The position numbers and the translations under genes are program-made. From assembly GCA_965247705.1 (NCBI GenBank), contig CBDFHV010000054.1:26216-90215 (forward strand): 64,000 nucleotides of DNA, in the 5' to 3' direction. The notes under the pieces were generated by a model. It saw only the letters and a list, made by a program, of their open reading frames with translations. It was not told the DNA's origin and made no database searches. This DNA is from CBDFHV01 sp965247705. GTDB taxonomy: Bacteria; Pseudomonadota; Alphaproteobacteria; Rhodospirillales; CAMCUA01. This document shows, in pieces, positions 36,354 to 45,840 of the stretch (position 1 is the stretch's first letter; each line of letters starts with the position of its first letter).

Positions 36354-37748
36354 TCACACGGCCCGGGAATACCGGTTCTCACCCCGCCGCAGGTAGGTGT
36401 CGAAGGCCGCTGCGGCGACCCGCACGAAGGGCCGTCCCTGCTCGGTGATGGCGATGCGGGCGCCGTCGATGACGGCCAGCCCGTCCTTTTCCAAGGGTGC
36501 GATGCGCGCCAGATCGGGAAGCAGATCCTTGGCCAGCAAGCCATGCAGTGCCGCCATCATTTCCAGGTCCACAGCGAAATTGCACATCAGCCGCTCGATC
36601 ACTTCTCGGCGCAGGCGATCTTCGTCGCTCAGTCTGATCCCCCGGACGACCGGCAATCTGCCTTCCCTCACCCGGCGGGCATAGGAACGCAACGCCGGGT
36701 CGTTCTGGACGTAACCCTGGGGCAAGGCACCGATTGCGGAAGTGCCCAGTCCGATCAGGGCATCGGCCTGGTCGGTGGTGTAGCCCTGGAAGTTGCGCCT
36801 CAGCCCGCCGGCTCGGGCGGCCTTGGCAAGATCGTCTTCCGGCCTCGCGAAATGGTCGAGGCCCAACGGGACGTGGCCGTGCTCGACCAGCCGCCGGTGC
36901 GCGGCCTGGCTCTGCGACCATCGCGCCGGACCGTCGGGCAGCGCCGCCTCGTCGATAAGACGCTGATGCGCCTTCATCCAGGGCACGTGGGCATAACCGA
37001 ACAGGGCCACCCGGTCGGGCTCCAGCGTCGCTGCCTGGTCCACCATGGCCACCACGCCTTCCGTCGTCTGATGCGGCAGGCCGTACATGAGATCCATGTT
37101 GACGCTCGCGATGCCGTGGGCCCGCAGCCATTCGACCACCCGTGCCGTCACCTCGAAGGGCTGGATGCGATTGATCGCCGCCTGGACGCGGGGATCGAAA
37201 TCCTGCACCCCGATACTGGCCCGATTGACGCCGGCCGCGGCGAGGGCGGCGACATAGGGTTCCGTGGCCGTTCGCGGATCCATCTCCACCGCCACCTCGG
37301 CGTTGGCATCGATGGTAAAGGCGTTGGAGATCCCGTCCATAATCCGTTGCCAGTCGTCCGCGGTCAGCATGGTCGGACTGCCGCCGCCCCAATGAAGATG
37401 GCGAATGACGAGTCCGGGCGAAGCGCTCTGCGCCACCAGCTCCACGTCGGCCAGCAGATCGCCCACGTAGCGGGCGATCGGTTCGTGACGACCCACAACT
37501 TTTGTGTGACAGCCGCAGAACCAGCACATGCGCTCGCAGAAAGGCACGTGGCAATAGATCGAAAGGCTCGAGGCGGGGTCCAGCGATTCCAGCCACGATC
37601 CATAGTCGGCCTCCCCCACCAGGTCGCTGAAATGGGGCGCCGTGGGATAGCTGGTATAGCGGGGGACATTGAGGTCGTATTTTTGGGCCAGCGCGGACAT
37701 GGCATCAGCGTGGACCCCGAGTTCTTTGATGACCATGACGTAGGTCAA
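36354..37748 (-). CDS. hemN: Oxygen-independent coproporphyrinogen III dehydrogenase
   Basis: The 464-residue radical-SAM enzyme contains YCHVPFCERMCWFCGCH, the CX3CX2C iron-sulfur motif plus the extra cysteine used by HemN, and HLHWGGGSPT. Its length fits true HemN rather than HemW. It converts coproporphyrinogen III to protoporphyrinogen IX without oxygen. It lies 32 bases downstream of the response-regulator gene on the same strand. Confidence 0.93.
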   Translation of the reverse strand: MTYVMVIKELGVHADAMSALAQKYDLNVPRYTSYPTAPHFSDLVGEADYGSWLESLDPASSLSIYCHVPFCERMCWFCGCHTKVVGRHEPIARYVGDLLADVELVAQSASPGLVIRHLHWGGGSPTMLTADDWQRIMDGISNAFTIDANAEVAVEMDPRTATEPYVAALAAAGVNRASIGVQDFDPRVQAAINRIQPFEVTARVVEWLRAHGIASVNMDLMYGLPHQTTEGVVAMVDQAATLEPDRVALFGYAHVPWMKAHQRLIDEAALPDGPARWSQSQAAHRRLVEHGHVPLGLDHFARPEDDLAKAARAGGLRRNFQGYTTDQADALIGLGTSAIGALPQGYVQNDPALRSYARRVREGRLPVVRGIRLSDEDRLRREVIERLMCNFAVDLEMMAALHGLLAKDLLPDLARIAPLEKDGLAVIDGARIAITEQGRPFVRVAAAAFDTYLRRGENRYSRAV

Positions 37749-37780
37749 GCCCAGGGAAGCCCCTCGGCGGGGACCCGAGA

Positions 37781-38371
37781 TCAGTCCGAGGTTTCGATCT
37801 TTTCTCCGGCGACCAAGGCGTCAATGTCCTCCTGGGCCATGGCCGCATCCTTGTCCATCTCGGCGGCGGGTTTGGCGCCGTCCGCACGCCGCTCGTCGCC
37901 CTGGTACCCGTCGGGGCGCCGGCGCCGTCGATCGGGACCGAAATAGACCGTCGTACGGACGAACGACCGCGGCCGTTCGATCACTTCAGTCATGCGGGTC
38001 AACAGCGTACGAGGCGACAGGGGCTTGACGACGAATTCCGTGATGCCCGTATCCCGCGCCTCGATCACCCGATGGCGTGCCGTATGGGCGGTCATCATGA
38101 TGACCGGAACGTACGGATTTGGGCTGTCCGAGCCGGTGCGTAACAGTCGTACGAAATCCAGGCCGTCAACGGGCTCCATGCTCCATTCGGTAAGGACGAT
38201 GTCGGGAACGAAGGTGTTCATGATCTTGAAGGCGTCCGCCCCGTCGGAAGCCTCGACCACGCGACGGGCACCGAACACATTCAGCACGTTGCGCACCATG
38301 GCGCGCATGAAGCTGTTCGGTTCGACCAGCAGAATGCTGATGTTCGACAGATATTGGGAATCTTGGGCCAT
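37781..38371 (-). CDS. Response regulator receiver protein with Glu at the phosphoacceptor position
   Basis: The 196-residue protein is one receiver domain (ILLVEPNSFMRAMVRNVL, VIMMTAHTARHRVIEA, FVVKPLS with the lysine) plus a charged tail of about 60 residues. The residue aligned with the phosphoacceptor aspartate is Glu62 in DIVLTEWSMEPVDG (GAA codon at 38186-38188), and only one of the usual early acidic pair is kept. A Glu can mimic a phosphorylated state. No output domain is present. It is upstream of hemN. Confidence 0.85.
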   Translation of the reverse strand: MAQDSQYLSNISILLVEPNSFMRAMVRNVLNVFGARRVVEASDGADAFKIMNTFVPDIVLTEWSMEPVDGLDFVRLLRTGSDSPNPYVPVIMMTAHTARHRVIEARDTGITEFVVKPLSPRTLLTRMTEVIERPRSFVRTTVYFGPDRRRRRPDGYQGDERRADGAKPAAEMDKDAAMAQEDIDALVAGEKIETSD

Positions 38372-38465
38372 GGCGTATCGAATGGTGGACGCGCCTGGAG
38401 TCGCGAGGGGATGAATGTGCGGCTAAGCCGTCGACCTTTCAAGGCCCTGAGGCGCATGGGGAACA

Positions 38466-38577
38466 ACTTTATATAAAATTGTATTTAAATTATTCGCATT
38501 ATTTCGTTAAATAAAAATTCCTATTTTTCATTCCATTTCTTCGAATTATATAGATATTAATAAATACATCTGGTATT
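38466..38577 (+). promoter_or_regulatory. AT-rich leader before the tadE genes
   Basis: About 110 bases of strongly AT-rich DNA, with runs such as TATATAAAATTG and ATTTAAATTATT, interrupt otherwise GC-rich sequence immediately before the first TadE gene. It probably holds the tad promoter and could be bound by nucleoid proteins. No single sigma site can be assigned with confidence. Confidence 0.45.
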
Positions 38578-39216
38578 ATGATTATCGATATGAATAAGTT
38601 TTACATGATGAGTCCCGCGAACATCCTTGGCCGCCGCGCGGGTCCGCGGGCCCTGATGGCCTGCCGGAGGGGCTCCGCGGTCGTCGAGTTCGCCTTCGTC
38701 GCACCGATCATGGCCTTGCTCGTCGTCGGGACCATGGAGTTCGGCATGATCATGTTCTCCACCACCCTGATGGAAAGCGGCCTGCGCGATGCCGCCCGCT
38801 TCGGCATCACGGGCGCGGAACCGGACGGACAGTCGCGCCTGGAGCGCATTCTTCAGATCGTCGACGACCGGACCCTCAACCTGGTGGACATGGATGCCGC
38901 CGAAATTCAGATCCTGTCTTACGACACCTTCGAGACAGTTGGCCAAGGGGAGAGCTTCGTCGACGGTAACGGAAACGCCACCTTCGACGCGGGCGAGACC
39001 TTCGATGACGCCAACGGCAACGGCGTCCACGACGCAGACGCGGGTATCGCCGGCGTTGGCGGCTCCGGCGACGTGGTCGTCTACCGCATCGCCTACCCCT
39101 GGCAGGTGATGACTCCCTTCGCCGGTCACGTCATCGGCCAGGACGGAATTTTTACCATTCGCGTCAGCATCGCCGTCCGTAACGAGCCTTGGGAAACCGA
39201 AGGCGTTCCGCAGTGA
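38578..39216 (+). CDS. tadE: TadE-like pilus assembly protein with an EF-hand-like insertion
   Basis: The 212-residue product has the TadE-like N-terminus: a short basic stretch, then GSAVVEFAFVAPIMALLVVGTMEFG (transmembrane, about residues 33-60). Later it carries DGNGNATFDAGETF and DDANGNGVHDADAG, two dockerin/EF-hand-like calcium loops that are not usual in TadE. Start choice among the first four methionines is uncertain. Its stop overlaps the next start as GTGA. TadE proteins are minor pseudopilins of Flp/Tad pili. Confidence 0.8.
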   Translation: MIIDMNKFYMMSPANILGRRAGPRALMACRRGSAVVEFAFVAPIMALLVVGTMEFGMIMFSTTLMESGLRDAARFGITGAEPDGQSRLERILQIVDDRTLNLVDMDAAEIQILSYDTFETVGQGESFVDGNGNATFDAGETFDDANGNGVHDADAGIAGVGGSGDVVVYRIAYPWQVMTPFAGHVIGQDGIFTIRVSIAVRNEPWETEGVPQ

Positions 39217-39767
39217 TCGGGCGGTTTCTGCGCCGCCTCTTCGGCGACCGGCGGGGAACCCTGGCGGTGGAATTGGGCGTGGCGCTGCCGATCCTGCTCA
39301 CCCTGGCCCTGACCGGAATCGAGGTGACCCGCTACGTTCTGCTCAACCAGAAGATCGAACGATCCTCCGTGACCCTGGCCGACCTGGTAACCCAGGCGAA
39401 TAACATGTCCCAGGCCCAGTTGAACGCCCTGTTCGACGCCACCCAGTTCGTCATGTCCCCGTACGACCTGCCGGCAAACGGCCAGTTGATCGTTTCCTCC
39501 ATCAGCAGTACTGGCACCGCTTCGCCACGCGTCAACTGGCAGCGGTCCTTTGGCGGCGGCGGCGGTGGCAGCGCCTTCGGTGTCGAAGGCGGAAACGCCA
39601 TTCTGCCCACGGGGTTTGTCGTTCGGGATGGGGAGAGCATTGTCGTGACGGAGGCCTTTTACGATTACGAGCCGGCCTTCTTCGACTCCCTTCTCGAGCC
39701 TACGACCCTTTACAGCTTCGCCATATTTCGCCCCCGCTTTTCCGCCCTCACCACAATCGCTCCCTAA
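39213..39767 (+). CDS. TadE-like pilus assembly protein
   Basis: The 184-residue product has GTLAVELGVALPILLTLALTG (transmembrane near residues 15-40, with the TadE-type glutamate) and continues EVTRYVLLNQKIERSSVTLADLV. A glycine-rich loop (FGGGGGGSAFG) lies in the C-terminal half. The GTG start overlaps the preceding tadE stop, so the pair is translated together. Confidence 0.82.
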   Translation: MIGRFLRRLFGDRRGTLAVELGVALPILLTLALTGIEVTRYVLLNQKIERSSVTLADLVTQANNMSQAQLNALFDATQFVMSPYDLPANGQLIVSSISSTGTASPRVNWQRSFGGGGGGSAFGVEGGNAILPTGFVVRDGESIVVTEAFYDYEPAFFDSLLEPTTLYSFAIFRPRFSALTTIAP

Positions 39768-39841
39768 TGGTGGCCCCGCGTTGACAAGTCTTCCAGCCAC
39801 TGGAAGGCTTGGGAAGGGTATATGAACCGGGACCCGGGCAG

Positions 39842-41008
39842 ATGCGAAAAAGCGCGGAGCGGATCCTGACCACCCATGCGGGGAGCCTGCCCCGGCCGCC
39901 GGCGCTGGTCGACTTGTTTGTCCGCCGGGCCGCCAGGGAAGCGGTCGACGACGCCGCGCTTGACGGGGCCATCGACGCCGCCACCCGGCGGATCGTTCCA
40001 AAGCAACTCGAAGCCGGATTGGACGTGATCAACGATGGGGAGCAGCCCCGGGAAGCGTTCTTTCTGTACGTCCGTCACCGGATGACCGGGTTCAGCGGCC
40101 TGGGGACGCGCCGGGGGCCCGCCGACGTCTCCCGCTATCCCTTTTACCAGCAGATGCGCCAGCGCCTTCTGGACAGCACGACCGCGGTCAGCAGCTACGC
40201 GCCGCCGGTGGTCACGGGCGGTATCCGCTACGCCGATCCGGCCTTCGTCGAGGACGAGTGCACCCAATTCCGCCGCATCCTCGACGAGCTGCCAGATACA
40301 CCGTCGGACGCGTTCGTCACCGCGCCGTCCCCAGGGATCATCGCCGCCGCCGTACCCAACCAGCACTACGCGACCTTCGATGCCTACCTGAATGCCCTCG
40401 CCGACGCCTTGCGGGTGGAATACCAGGCCATCGTCCGGCATGGATTTCTACTGCAATTGGACTGCCCCGACCTGGCCCTGGAGCGCCATGTCAGCTTCGC
40501 CGACCGGCCGCTGGGGGATTTCCTGAGCTTCGTCGAGAAGGTCGTGGCGACCATCAATCGGGCGGTGGAGGACATTCCGTCGCACCGCATCCGCATGCAT
40601 GTGTGCTGGGGCAACTACGAGGGCCCCCACGACTTGGACGTGCCCCTCTCCCATATCCTGCCGCTCCTCGGCGAGGCACGCGTGGGCGCCTTCGTCCTTC
40701 CCTTCGCCAACCCGCGCCACGCCCACTAGTACCGGTTGCTGGAGAACGGGGCCCTCGGACGGGGCCGAGGGCTGGTCGCCGGAGTCATCGACACCACCAC
40801 CAACTACGTGGAGCATCCTGAAACAGTGGCCGACCGGATCGAGCGGATTGCCAACAGTTTCGGCGATCCCGGCAGCCTGATGGCGGGCACCGACTGCGGG
40901 TTCGACACCTCGGCGGGAATGGGGAAAGTGGCCGAGGACGTGGCCTGGGCCAAGCTCGCCGCCCTGGCCGAAGGCGCCCGCTTGGCCAGCGAGCGCCTGT
41001 TCCGCTGA
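39842..41008 (+). pseudogene. MetE-like methyltransferase with an internal amber stop
   Basis: The frame encodes the catalytic-barrel family of cobalamin-independent methionine synthase. It begins LTTHAGSLPRPPALVDLF, has the zinc ligands HVCWGNYEGPH and, after the stop, GTDCGFDTSAG. An in-frame TAG at 40727-40729 follows PRHAH where homologues read PRHAHEY, so a single GAG-to-TAG change explains it. The part after the stop is well conserved, so the mutation is recent, or an assembly error, or read through. Confidence 0.82.
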
Positions 41009-41021
41009 AAGTTGCCGCCGC

Positions 41022-41844
41022 CTACTTGGACAGGCGGAGCTGGGACAGGTGATTGGCCACTTCGCGGAACACCAGCTGCAGGGCATCCCCGTCCGGGGCG
41101 TAGTGGTAATAGGGTGAGTCGGGGCCGCTGGCCACTTGCTGAAGCAAGGACTGCAAGTCCGTGCCGTCGTTGGCGAACTGGATCACGTAGATGATCACCC
41201 CATCGGCCTTGATATTGTCGGCGATGGCCAGCAGTCGCGCATCCATCTGCGACTGGGCGAATCCGCCGAGGCCCCAGACGGCCTTGTAGCCGTCCCCCGA
41301 ACCGGCGACGTTCTCACCATCCGTCAGCAGAACAATAGCCTGCTGAAGGTCGTAGTCGGGGTCGGCAACGGCCTCGGTGAACGGCGCGTCGGGCACAAGC
41401 ACCCGCCACCCCCAGACCAGACCTTGCGGGATGTCGGTGGTGCCGTTGGGGTTGGTGAGATCGTCGATACGATCGAGGATCAGCGCCTTGGTATTCTGCA
41501 GCGGTGTGATGCCCCGATTGAGACAGGGTCGGCATTCGGAGTTGTTCACCGCCAGGTCGCAGCGATCTGAGCCCGCCACCGGTTTCCTTCCGGACCGATC
41601 GGCTGCCAAGCCGGCCAGTCGGCGCCGGCGAGGGTCACCGATCCCAACAAGTCGTCCGCATCCGAGTCCGGGTCGCCGTCATCGATGTAGCGGGCAAACA
41701 CGCAGCCTCGCCAATTGGTCGGTGGCGGCGCCAGGAGAGGCACCGGCGTGTTGTTGGCGAAATAGATCTCGGTCTGGTTGGCGCCGGTTTCGGGATTGGT
41801 GAAGGCCGGCGCCGGGACGGTGGTCGTGGCGGTCGGATCGAAAG
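41022..41844 (-). pseudogene. tadG: tadG-like von Willebrand A protein, 5' truncated and frameshifted
   Basis: The C-terminal part carries a VWA-type domain (AIVLLTDGENVAGSGDG, ADGVIIYVIQFAND) and ends HLSQLRLSK, typical of TadG. Upstream reading continues in another frame (YFANNTPVPLLAPPP, DDLLGSVTLAG, WQPIGPEGN) with the change near 41579-41582; one missing C would restore it. The gene is cut at 41844 by the IS21 copy 2. It lies opposite in strand to the tadE genes, so the locus has also been rearranged. Confidence 0.78.
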
Positions 41845-42493
41845 TGTCAACGGCGGAGTAACAAGGGGCCATTGGGCGGCGTAAAAAGGGGCCACTCGGT
41901 GTTTGAGGCTTGTCCCCGTAGTCCATAGGAGGGACCCGCGCGCGGCGCGGCGTGCCTCTCAGTTGGCTGACGCGGCGGCGCGCGTGGGAGGGGCCTGTGG
42001 ACCCACGGGGGCAAGCGACGCGAGGTAGGTCAGGCTGATTTTTCGGGTTTTCTGCGGTTTTTGCTCTGGTTGAGCCGGTAGCTCTCGCCGTTCATCTCGA
42101 GAATATGGACGTGGTGGGTAAGGCGATCGAGCAAGGCGCCGGTGAGGCGCTCGGAACCGAATATCTCGGTCCATTCATCGAACGGCAGGTTGGAGGTGAC
42201 CAGGACGGAACCACGCTCGTAACGCTGGCTGAAGACCTCGAACAGCAACTCGGCGCCGGTTTTTGACAGCGGCACGAAGCCGAGCTCGTCGATGATCAGG
42301 ATCTTGTACCCGGCGAGCCTCCTCTGGAACCGCAGCAACTGTTTGTCGTCGCGCGCCTCCATGAGCTCATGCACCAGAGCGGCGGCGGTGGTAAAGCCAA
42401 CCGAAAGCCCTTTCTGGCAAGCGGCCATGAGTCGGACCCGATTTCCTTGGACACAGAATTGGCTTAATCGAAGTGTCCAAGGAGGACCGGAAC

Positions 42494-42904
42494 ATGACCG
42501 ATAATTTTGAGAAGAAAGTTGCTGTTGATGGGCCTGTGGTAAATGCGGGCGAGCTTGGCTCGTCCACGTTTTCCCCAGGACAGGCTTTGCCGGCAGGCCC
42601 GCTGGGACTTGGCCAGCGATGGACGGTGGCGCGCAAGCGTGAGGTCGTTCTGCGGCTTTTGCGTGACGAGCCGGTGCAACTTCTGTCGCGCCAGTTGGGC
42701 GTAGAGATCTTCCGGCTCGAGCAGTGGCGTGAGAAAGCGATCGGCGGGATCGACGCCTCGCTCAAGCAACGCAAGGGCGATCCGGTGCAGGCGGAACTGG
42801 ATAGCGCCATGAAGCGGATCGGAGAGTTGACCATGCAGGTGGAACTGCTGGAGGCCAAGACGGAGACCTTCGGCCCTTTGGGGCGGCGGAGGTCGCGGCG
42901 ATGA
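42494..42904 (+). CDS. IS3-family OrfA (copy 2)
   Basis: This is identical in translation to the OrfA at 4541-4951: an N-terminal leader, a helix-turn-helix region and a helical tail. The ATG at 42494 follows AAGGAGG. Its stop overlaps the OrfB start as ATGA. Confidence 0.8.
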   Translation: MTDNFEKKVAVDGPVVNAGELGSSTFSPGQALPAGPLGLGQRWTVARKREVVLRLLRDEPVQLLSRQLGVEIFRLEQWREKAIGGIDASLKQRKGDPVQAELDSAMKRIGELTMQVELLEAKTETFGPLGRRRSRR

Positions 42905-43806
42905 GTGCCGCCACCTCGCCCGGCACGGGTCTGGCCTACGGCCTGCGGCGGGTCTGCGCCGCCTGGGGCATGGCCCGCTCCTCGTTCTACGCCGTGACCT
43001 CCGGCCAGCACGCCGAGCAGCCGCCGGCAAAGCGTCGGGGACCGAAGCCCGCGATCTCGGACCAGGCGCTGCTGGTGGCGATCGAAGCCGACCTGGAGGC
43101 ATCGCCCTGGGAGGGCGAGGGCTACCGCAAGGTCTGGGCTCGGCTTCGGGTCTGTCGCGACATCCGAGTTGCCCGCAAGCGGGTGCTCCGCCTGATGCGC
43201 GAGAACAATCTGCTCTCGCCCCATCGCCGCCGCCGCCGTGGCGGCAATCCCCATGACGGTGAGATCATCACTCATGCCCCGAACCTCATGTGGGGCACCG
43301 ATGGCGTTCGGGTGTTCACGGTGGACGACGGCTGGGGCTGGATCTTCACCGCCGTCGAGCATTGGAACGCCGAGTGTGTCGGCTGGCATGTCTGCAAGCG
43401 CGGCGACCGCTTCGCCGCCCTGCAGCCGATCTCCATGGGGCTTGCCGGGCTGTATGGCTCGACCGCGGCCGGCGCGGCTCGGGGGCTGGCCTTGCGGATG
43501 GATCACGGCTCCCAGTATCTGTCGGACCACTTCACCAACCAGATCAAGTTCTGGGGCATCCAGCCGTCCTACGCCTTCGTCGCCGAGCCCCAGACCAACG
43601 GCGTCGCCGAGCGGTTCAATCGCACGCTGAAGGAACAGATCATCCATGGTCGCATCTACCGCAACATCGCGGAGCTGCGGGACGCCGTCCGCGACTTCGT
43701 CGAACTCTACAATGCCCAGTGGATCGTCGAAAAGAACGGCTGCCTGAGCCCCGCTCAAGCTCGTCAGGCGTGGCACGCCGCGATCTCAATCAGGCCCGCC
43801 GCGTGA
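42901..43806 (+). CDS. IS3-family OrfB transposase (copy 2)
   Basis: The 301-residue integrase-core transposase has the same DDE segments as copy 1 (MWGTDGVRVF, MDHGSQYLSD, NGVAERFNRTLK). It carries Arg instead of Cys in the basic loop SPHRRRRRGG. The reading frame is intact, so this element may be able to move independently of its IS21 carrier. Confidence 0.88.
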   Translation: MSAATSPGTGLAYGLRRVCAAWGMARSSFYAVTSGQHAEQPPAKRRGPKPAISDQALLVAIEADLEASPWEGEGYRKVWARLRVCRDIRVARKRVLRLMRENNLLSPHRRRRRGGNPHDGEIITHAPNLMWGTDGVRVFTVDDGWGWIFTAVEHWNAECVGWHVCKRGDRFAALQPISMGLAGLYGSTAAGAARGLALRMDHGSQYLSDHFTNQIKFWGIQPSYAFVAEPQTNGVAERFNRTLKEQIIHGRIYRNIAELRDAVRDFVELYNAQWIVEKNGCLSPAQARQAWHAAISIRPAA

Positions 43807-44221
43807 GACAAACTTGTGTCCAAGGAACCGGGTGCGCTACACTGGCAAGCGGCCAGACCGAGCCCAAGGGCGATATGGGTCTTGCCGGTTCCGCTGTTGC
43901 CAAGCGCGATCACGTTCTCCCGGCGGTCGATGTACTCGCCGCGGGCAAGCTCGAGCACCAGCGTCTTGTTGAGCGAAGGGATGGCCTTGAAGTCGAACGC
44001 ATCCAGGCTTTTAACCACCGGGAAACGGGCCGCCTTGATGCGCCGTTCTATCAGGCGGCGTTCCCGATCGATCAGCTCGAGTTCCGCCAACCGCTGTAGA
44101 TAGCGGACATGGTCGACGCCTTCCGAGGCGCATTGCCGGGCCAGCTTGTCGTATTCCCTCAGGAAGGTCGGCAGCCTGAGCGTCTTGAGGTGATGGTTCA
44201 GCAACAGCTGCGGGGTATCGG

Positions 44222-45721
44222 TCATGGTCTCACCCCGGATAGCAGGCTCATGTAGCTCCCGGCCGAGGTCGTCGCGACCCGGGCCCTTGGGAGATACGGA
44301 TAAAGCTCGAGATCGAGCCGCGGCGGCCGGCGCTCGATACGGCACAGCACCAGATGCTTGACGGCATCGAAGCCGATCGCCCCCAGCTTCAGCGCATCGC
44401 CGATTGCCGCCTCGACCTCGGCAAGACGGAAGCTCTCCAGAAGACGCAGGACCTGGACGTATTCCCGCTTGCCGGGCTTGCCCATACGGGCTTCCATCAG
44501 GCGGCGCAGCGTGGCGAAGGAATCGGGCAGATGCCAACCTGCGAGCGGGGCGGCCTGGTCCAGCGCGCCGATTTTCTGCTCGATCAGCGGCAGGTAATGC
44601 AGAGGATCGAAGATCAGGTCCTCACGCTCATAGGAGCGCCGGTGCCGGGCGATGACATCGGCGCTGCAGCTGATCGCCACCTGGTCGACATAGCCCCGGA
44701 TCAGCACCTCGCGATGACCGTAGGCCACGGGCACCGAGTAATCATTGCCCTTGTAGCGTACCAGCGACAGAGAGCTCACCCGGCCGGGACGGCGGTCGCA
44801 AGGCTCGTAGGGAACCGCTGGGAACTCAAGGAATACTTCCCGGTCACGGGCAAGCCGTTCGCCGATCGTCTCGCTGTGGCGGCGCAGTCGGTCGTCCTGC
44901 CGACGGCGGCAATGGTCCTCGAGGCGGGCGTTCAGCACCTCGAAGCTCTCCACATGGGGAACCGGTACCAGGTAGTTGCGCCGGATGAAGCGAACCAGCC
45001 CCTCTACCTTGCCCTTGTCGTTCCCCTTGCCTGGGCGGCCGAAACGGTCTTCGAACAGGTAATGGGATTGCAGCTCGCTGAACACCCGGGTGCGCTGCCG
45101 GGTGCCATCGCCCAGGATCCGCGCCACCGCCAGTGTAGTGTTGTCATAGAGGATCGACTGGGGAACACCGCCGAAGAAGGCAAACGCTGATACATGGCCG
45201 TCGCAGAACGCCTCCGACGTCTCCGCCGGATAGGCCTTCACGAAGCTGGCATCGCTGTGCGGCAAATCGAAGGCAAAAAAGTGGATCTTCTGGAGTACGC
45301 CGCCGATTGCCGCCAAGGCTTCGCCAAAGTCCACTTGGGCATGGCCAGGCGGGTGATGCGGCGGCACGAACATCTCCCGCGACCGGTGTCGGCATGCCCG
45401 CACATAATCTTTGACGATGGTGTAGCCGCCGGTGAACCCGTACTCGTCGCGCAGCCGTTCGTAGATCCTCTTCACCGTATGACGCTGCTTGCGGTGAACC
45501 TTGCTGTCTTCCTCCAGAATCCGGTCGATAATGCCGGTATATCCGTCCAGCTTCGGACGTCGTGGCGGTCGCTGACGCCGGTAGCCAGGCGGCACCGAAA
45601 ACCCCAGTATCTTGCCCACCGTCTTGCGGTCGATCCCGAAAACCCGCGCCGCCTCACGATTGCTCATCCCGTCGACATGGCACGCCCGTCGAACACGCGC
45701 ATATAAATCCACTGAGTACAT
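44222..45721 (-). CDS. istA: IstA, IS21-family transposase, full length
   Basis: The 499-residue integrase has the helix-turn-helix EAARVFGIDRKTVGKIL and all three catalytic regions HAQVDFGEA, SILYDNTTLAV and KGKVEGLVR. It is the reference for the deleted copy at 6269-7564; the two 8-bp repeats TGGGGAAC flanking the deleted part are at 44955-44962 and 45159-45166. It may still be active, but its own IstB is broken. Confidence 0.92.
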   Translation of the reverse strand: MYSVDLYARVRRACHVDGMSNREAARVFGIDRKTVGKILGFSVPPGYRRQRPPRRPKLDGYTGIIDRILEEDSKVHRKQRHTVKRIYERLRDEYGFTGGYTIVKDYVRACRHRSREMFVPPHHPPGHAQVDFGEALAAIGGVLQKIHFFAFDLPHSDASFVKAYPAETSEAFCDGHVSAFAFFGGVPQSILYDNTTLAVARILGDGTRQRTRVFSELQSHYLFEDRFGRPGKGNDKGKVEGLVRFIRRNYLVPVPHVESFEVLNARLEDHCRRRQDDRLRRHSETIGERLARDREVFLEFPAVPYEPCDRRPGRVSSLSLVRYKGNDYSVPVAYGHREVLIRGYVDQVAISCSADVIARHRRSYEREDLIFDPLHYLPLIEQKIGALDQAAPLAGWHLPDSFATLRRLMEARMGKPGKREYVQVLRLLESFRLAEVEAAIGDALKLGAIGFDAVKHLVLCRIERRPPRLDLELYPYLPRARVATTSAGSYMSLLSGVRP

Positions 45722-45840
45722 CCCCCCGCCTTCGATCAGTTCAAAACCGATGAAGGCTAGCCGATGGCCCCTTTTTGAACCGCCCGCGCAGCCCGGGAAT
45801 CAGGCCGCCTCAGTGGGGGATTATTGCGCCGCCCTTCTCA

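Larger units (their letters stand above)
42428..43841 (+). mobile_element. IS3-family insertion sequence nested in istB, copy 2
   Basis: This is the same insertion as at 4475-5888, with the 14-bp duplication at 42414-42427 and 43842-43855. At least two base differences from copy 1 are visible (43167 and 43228 against 5214 and 5275). Confidence 0.87.
42030..44225 (-). pseudogene. istB: istB, split by a nested IS3-family element (copy 2)
   Basis: The N-terminal part (44225 down to about 43842) and the C-terminal part (42427 down to 42030) are separated by the IS3 element exactly as in copy 1. The Walker A and Walker B motifs are on different halves. IstB function would have to come from another element such as the one at 8063. 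Confidence 0.9.
41845..45840 (-). mobile_element. IS21-family element, copy 2, carrying a nested IS3-family element
   Basis: This 3996-bp element matches copy 1 (3892-7683) nearly base for base, including the nested IS3 element and the 14-bp duplication, and is in the same orientation. It lacks the 204-bp istA deletion. Its flanks are a tadG fragment on one side and an IS5-type transposase relic on the other, with no shared short repeat, so the site is rearranged. Confidence 0.92.
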
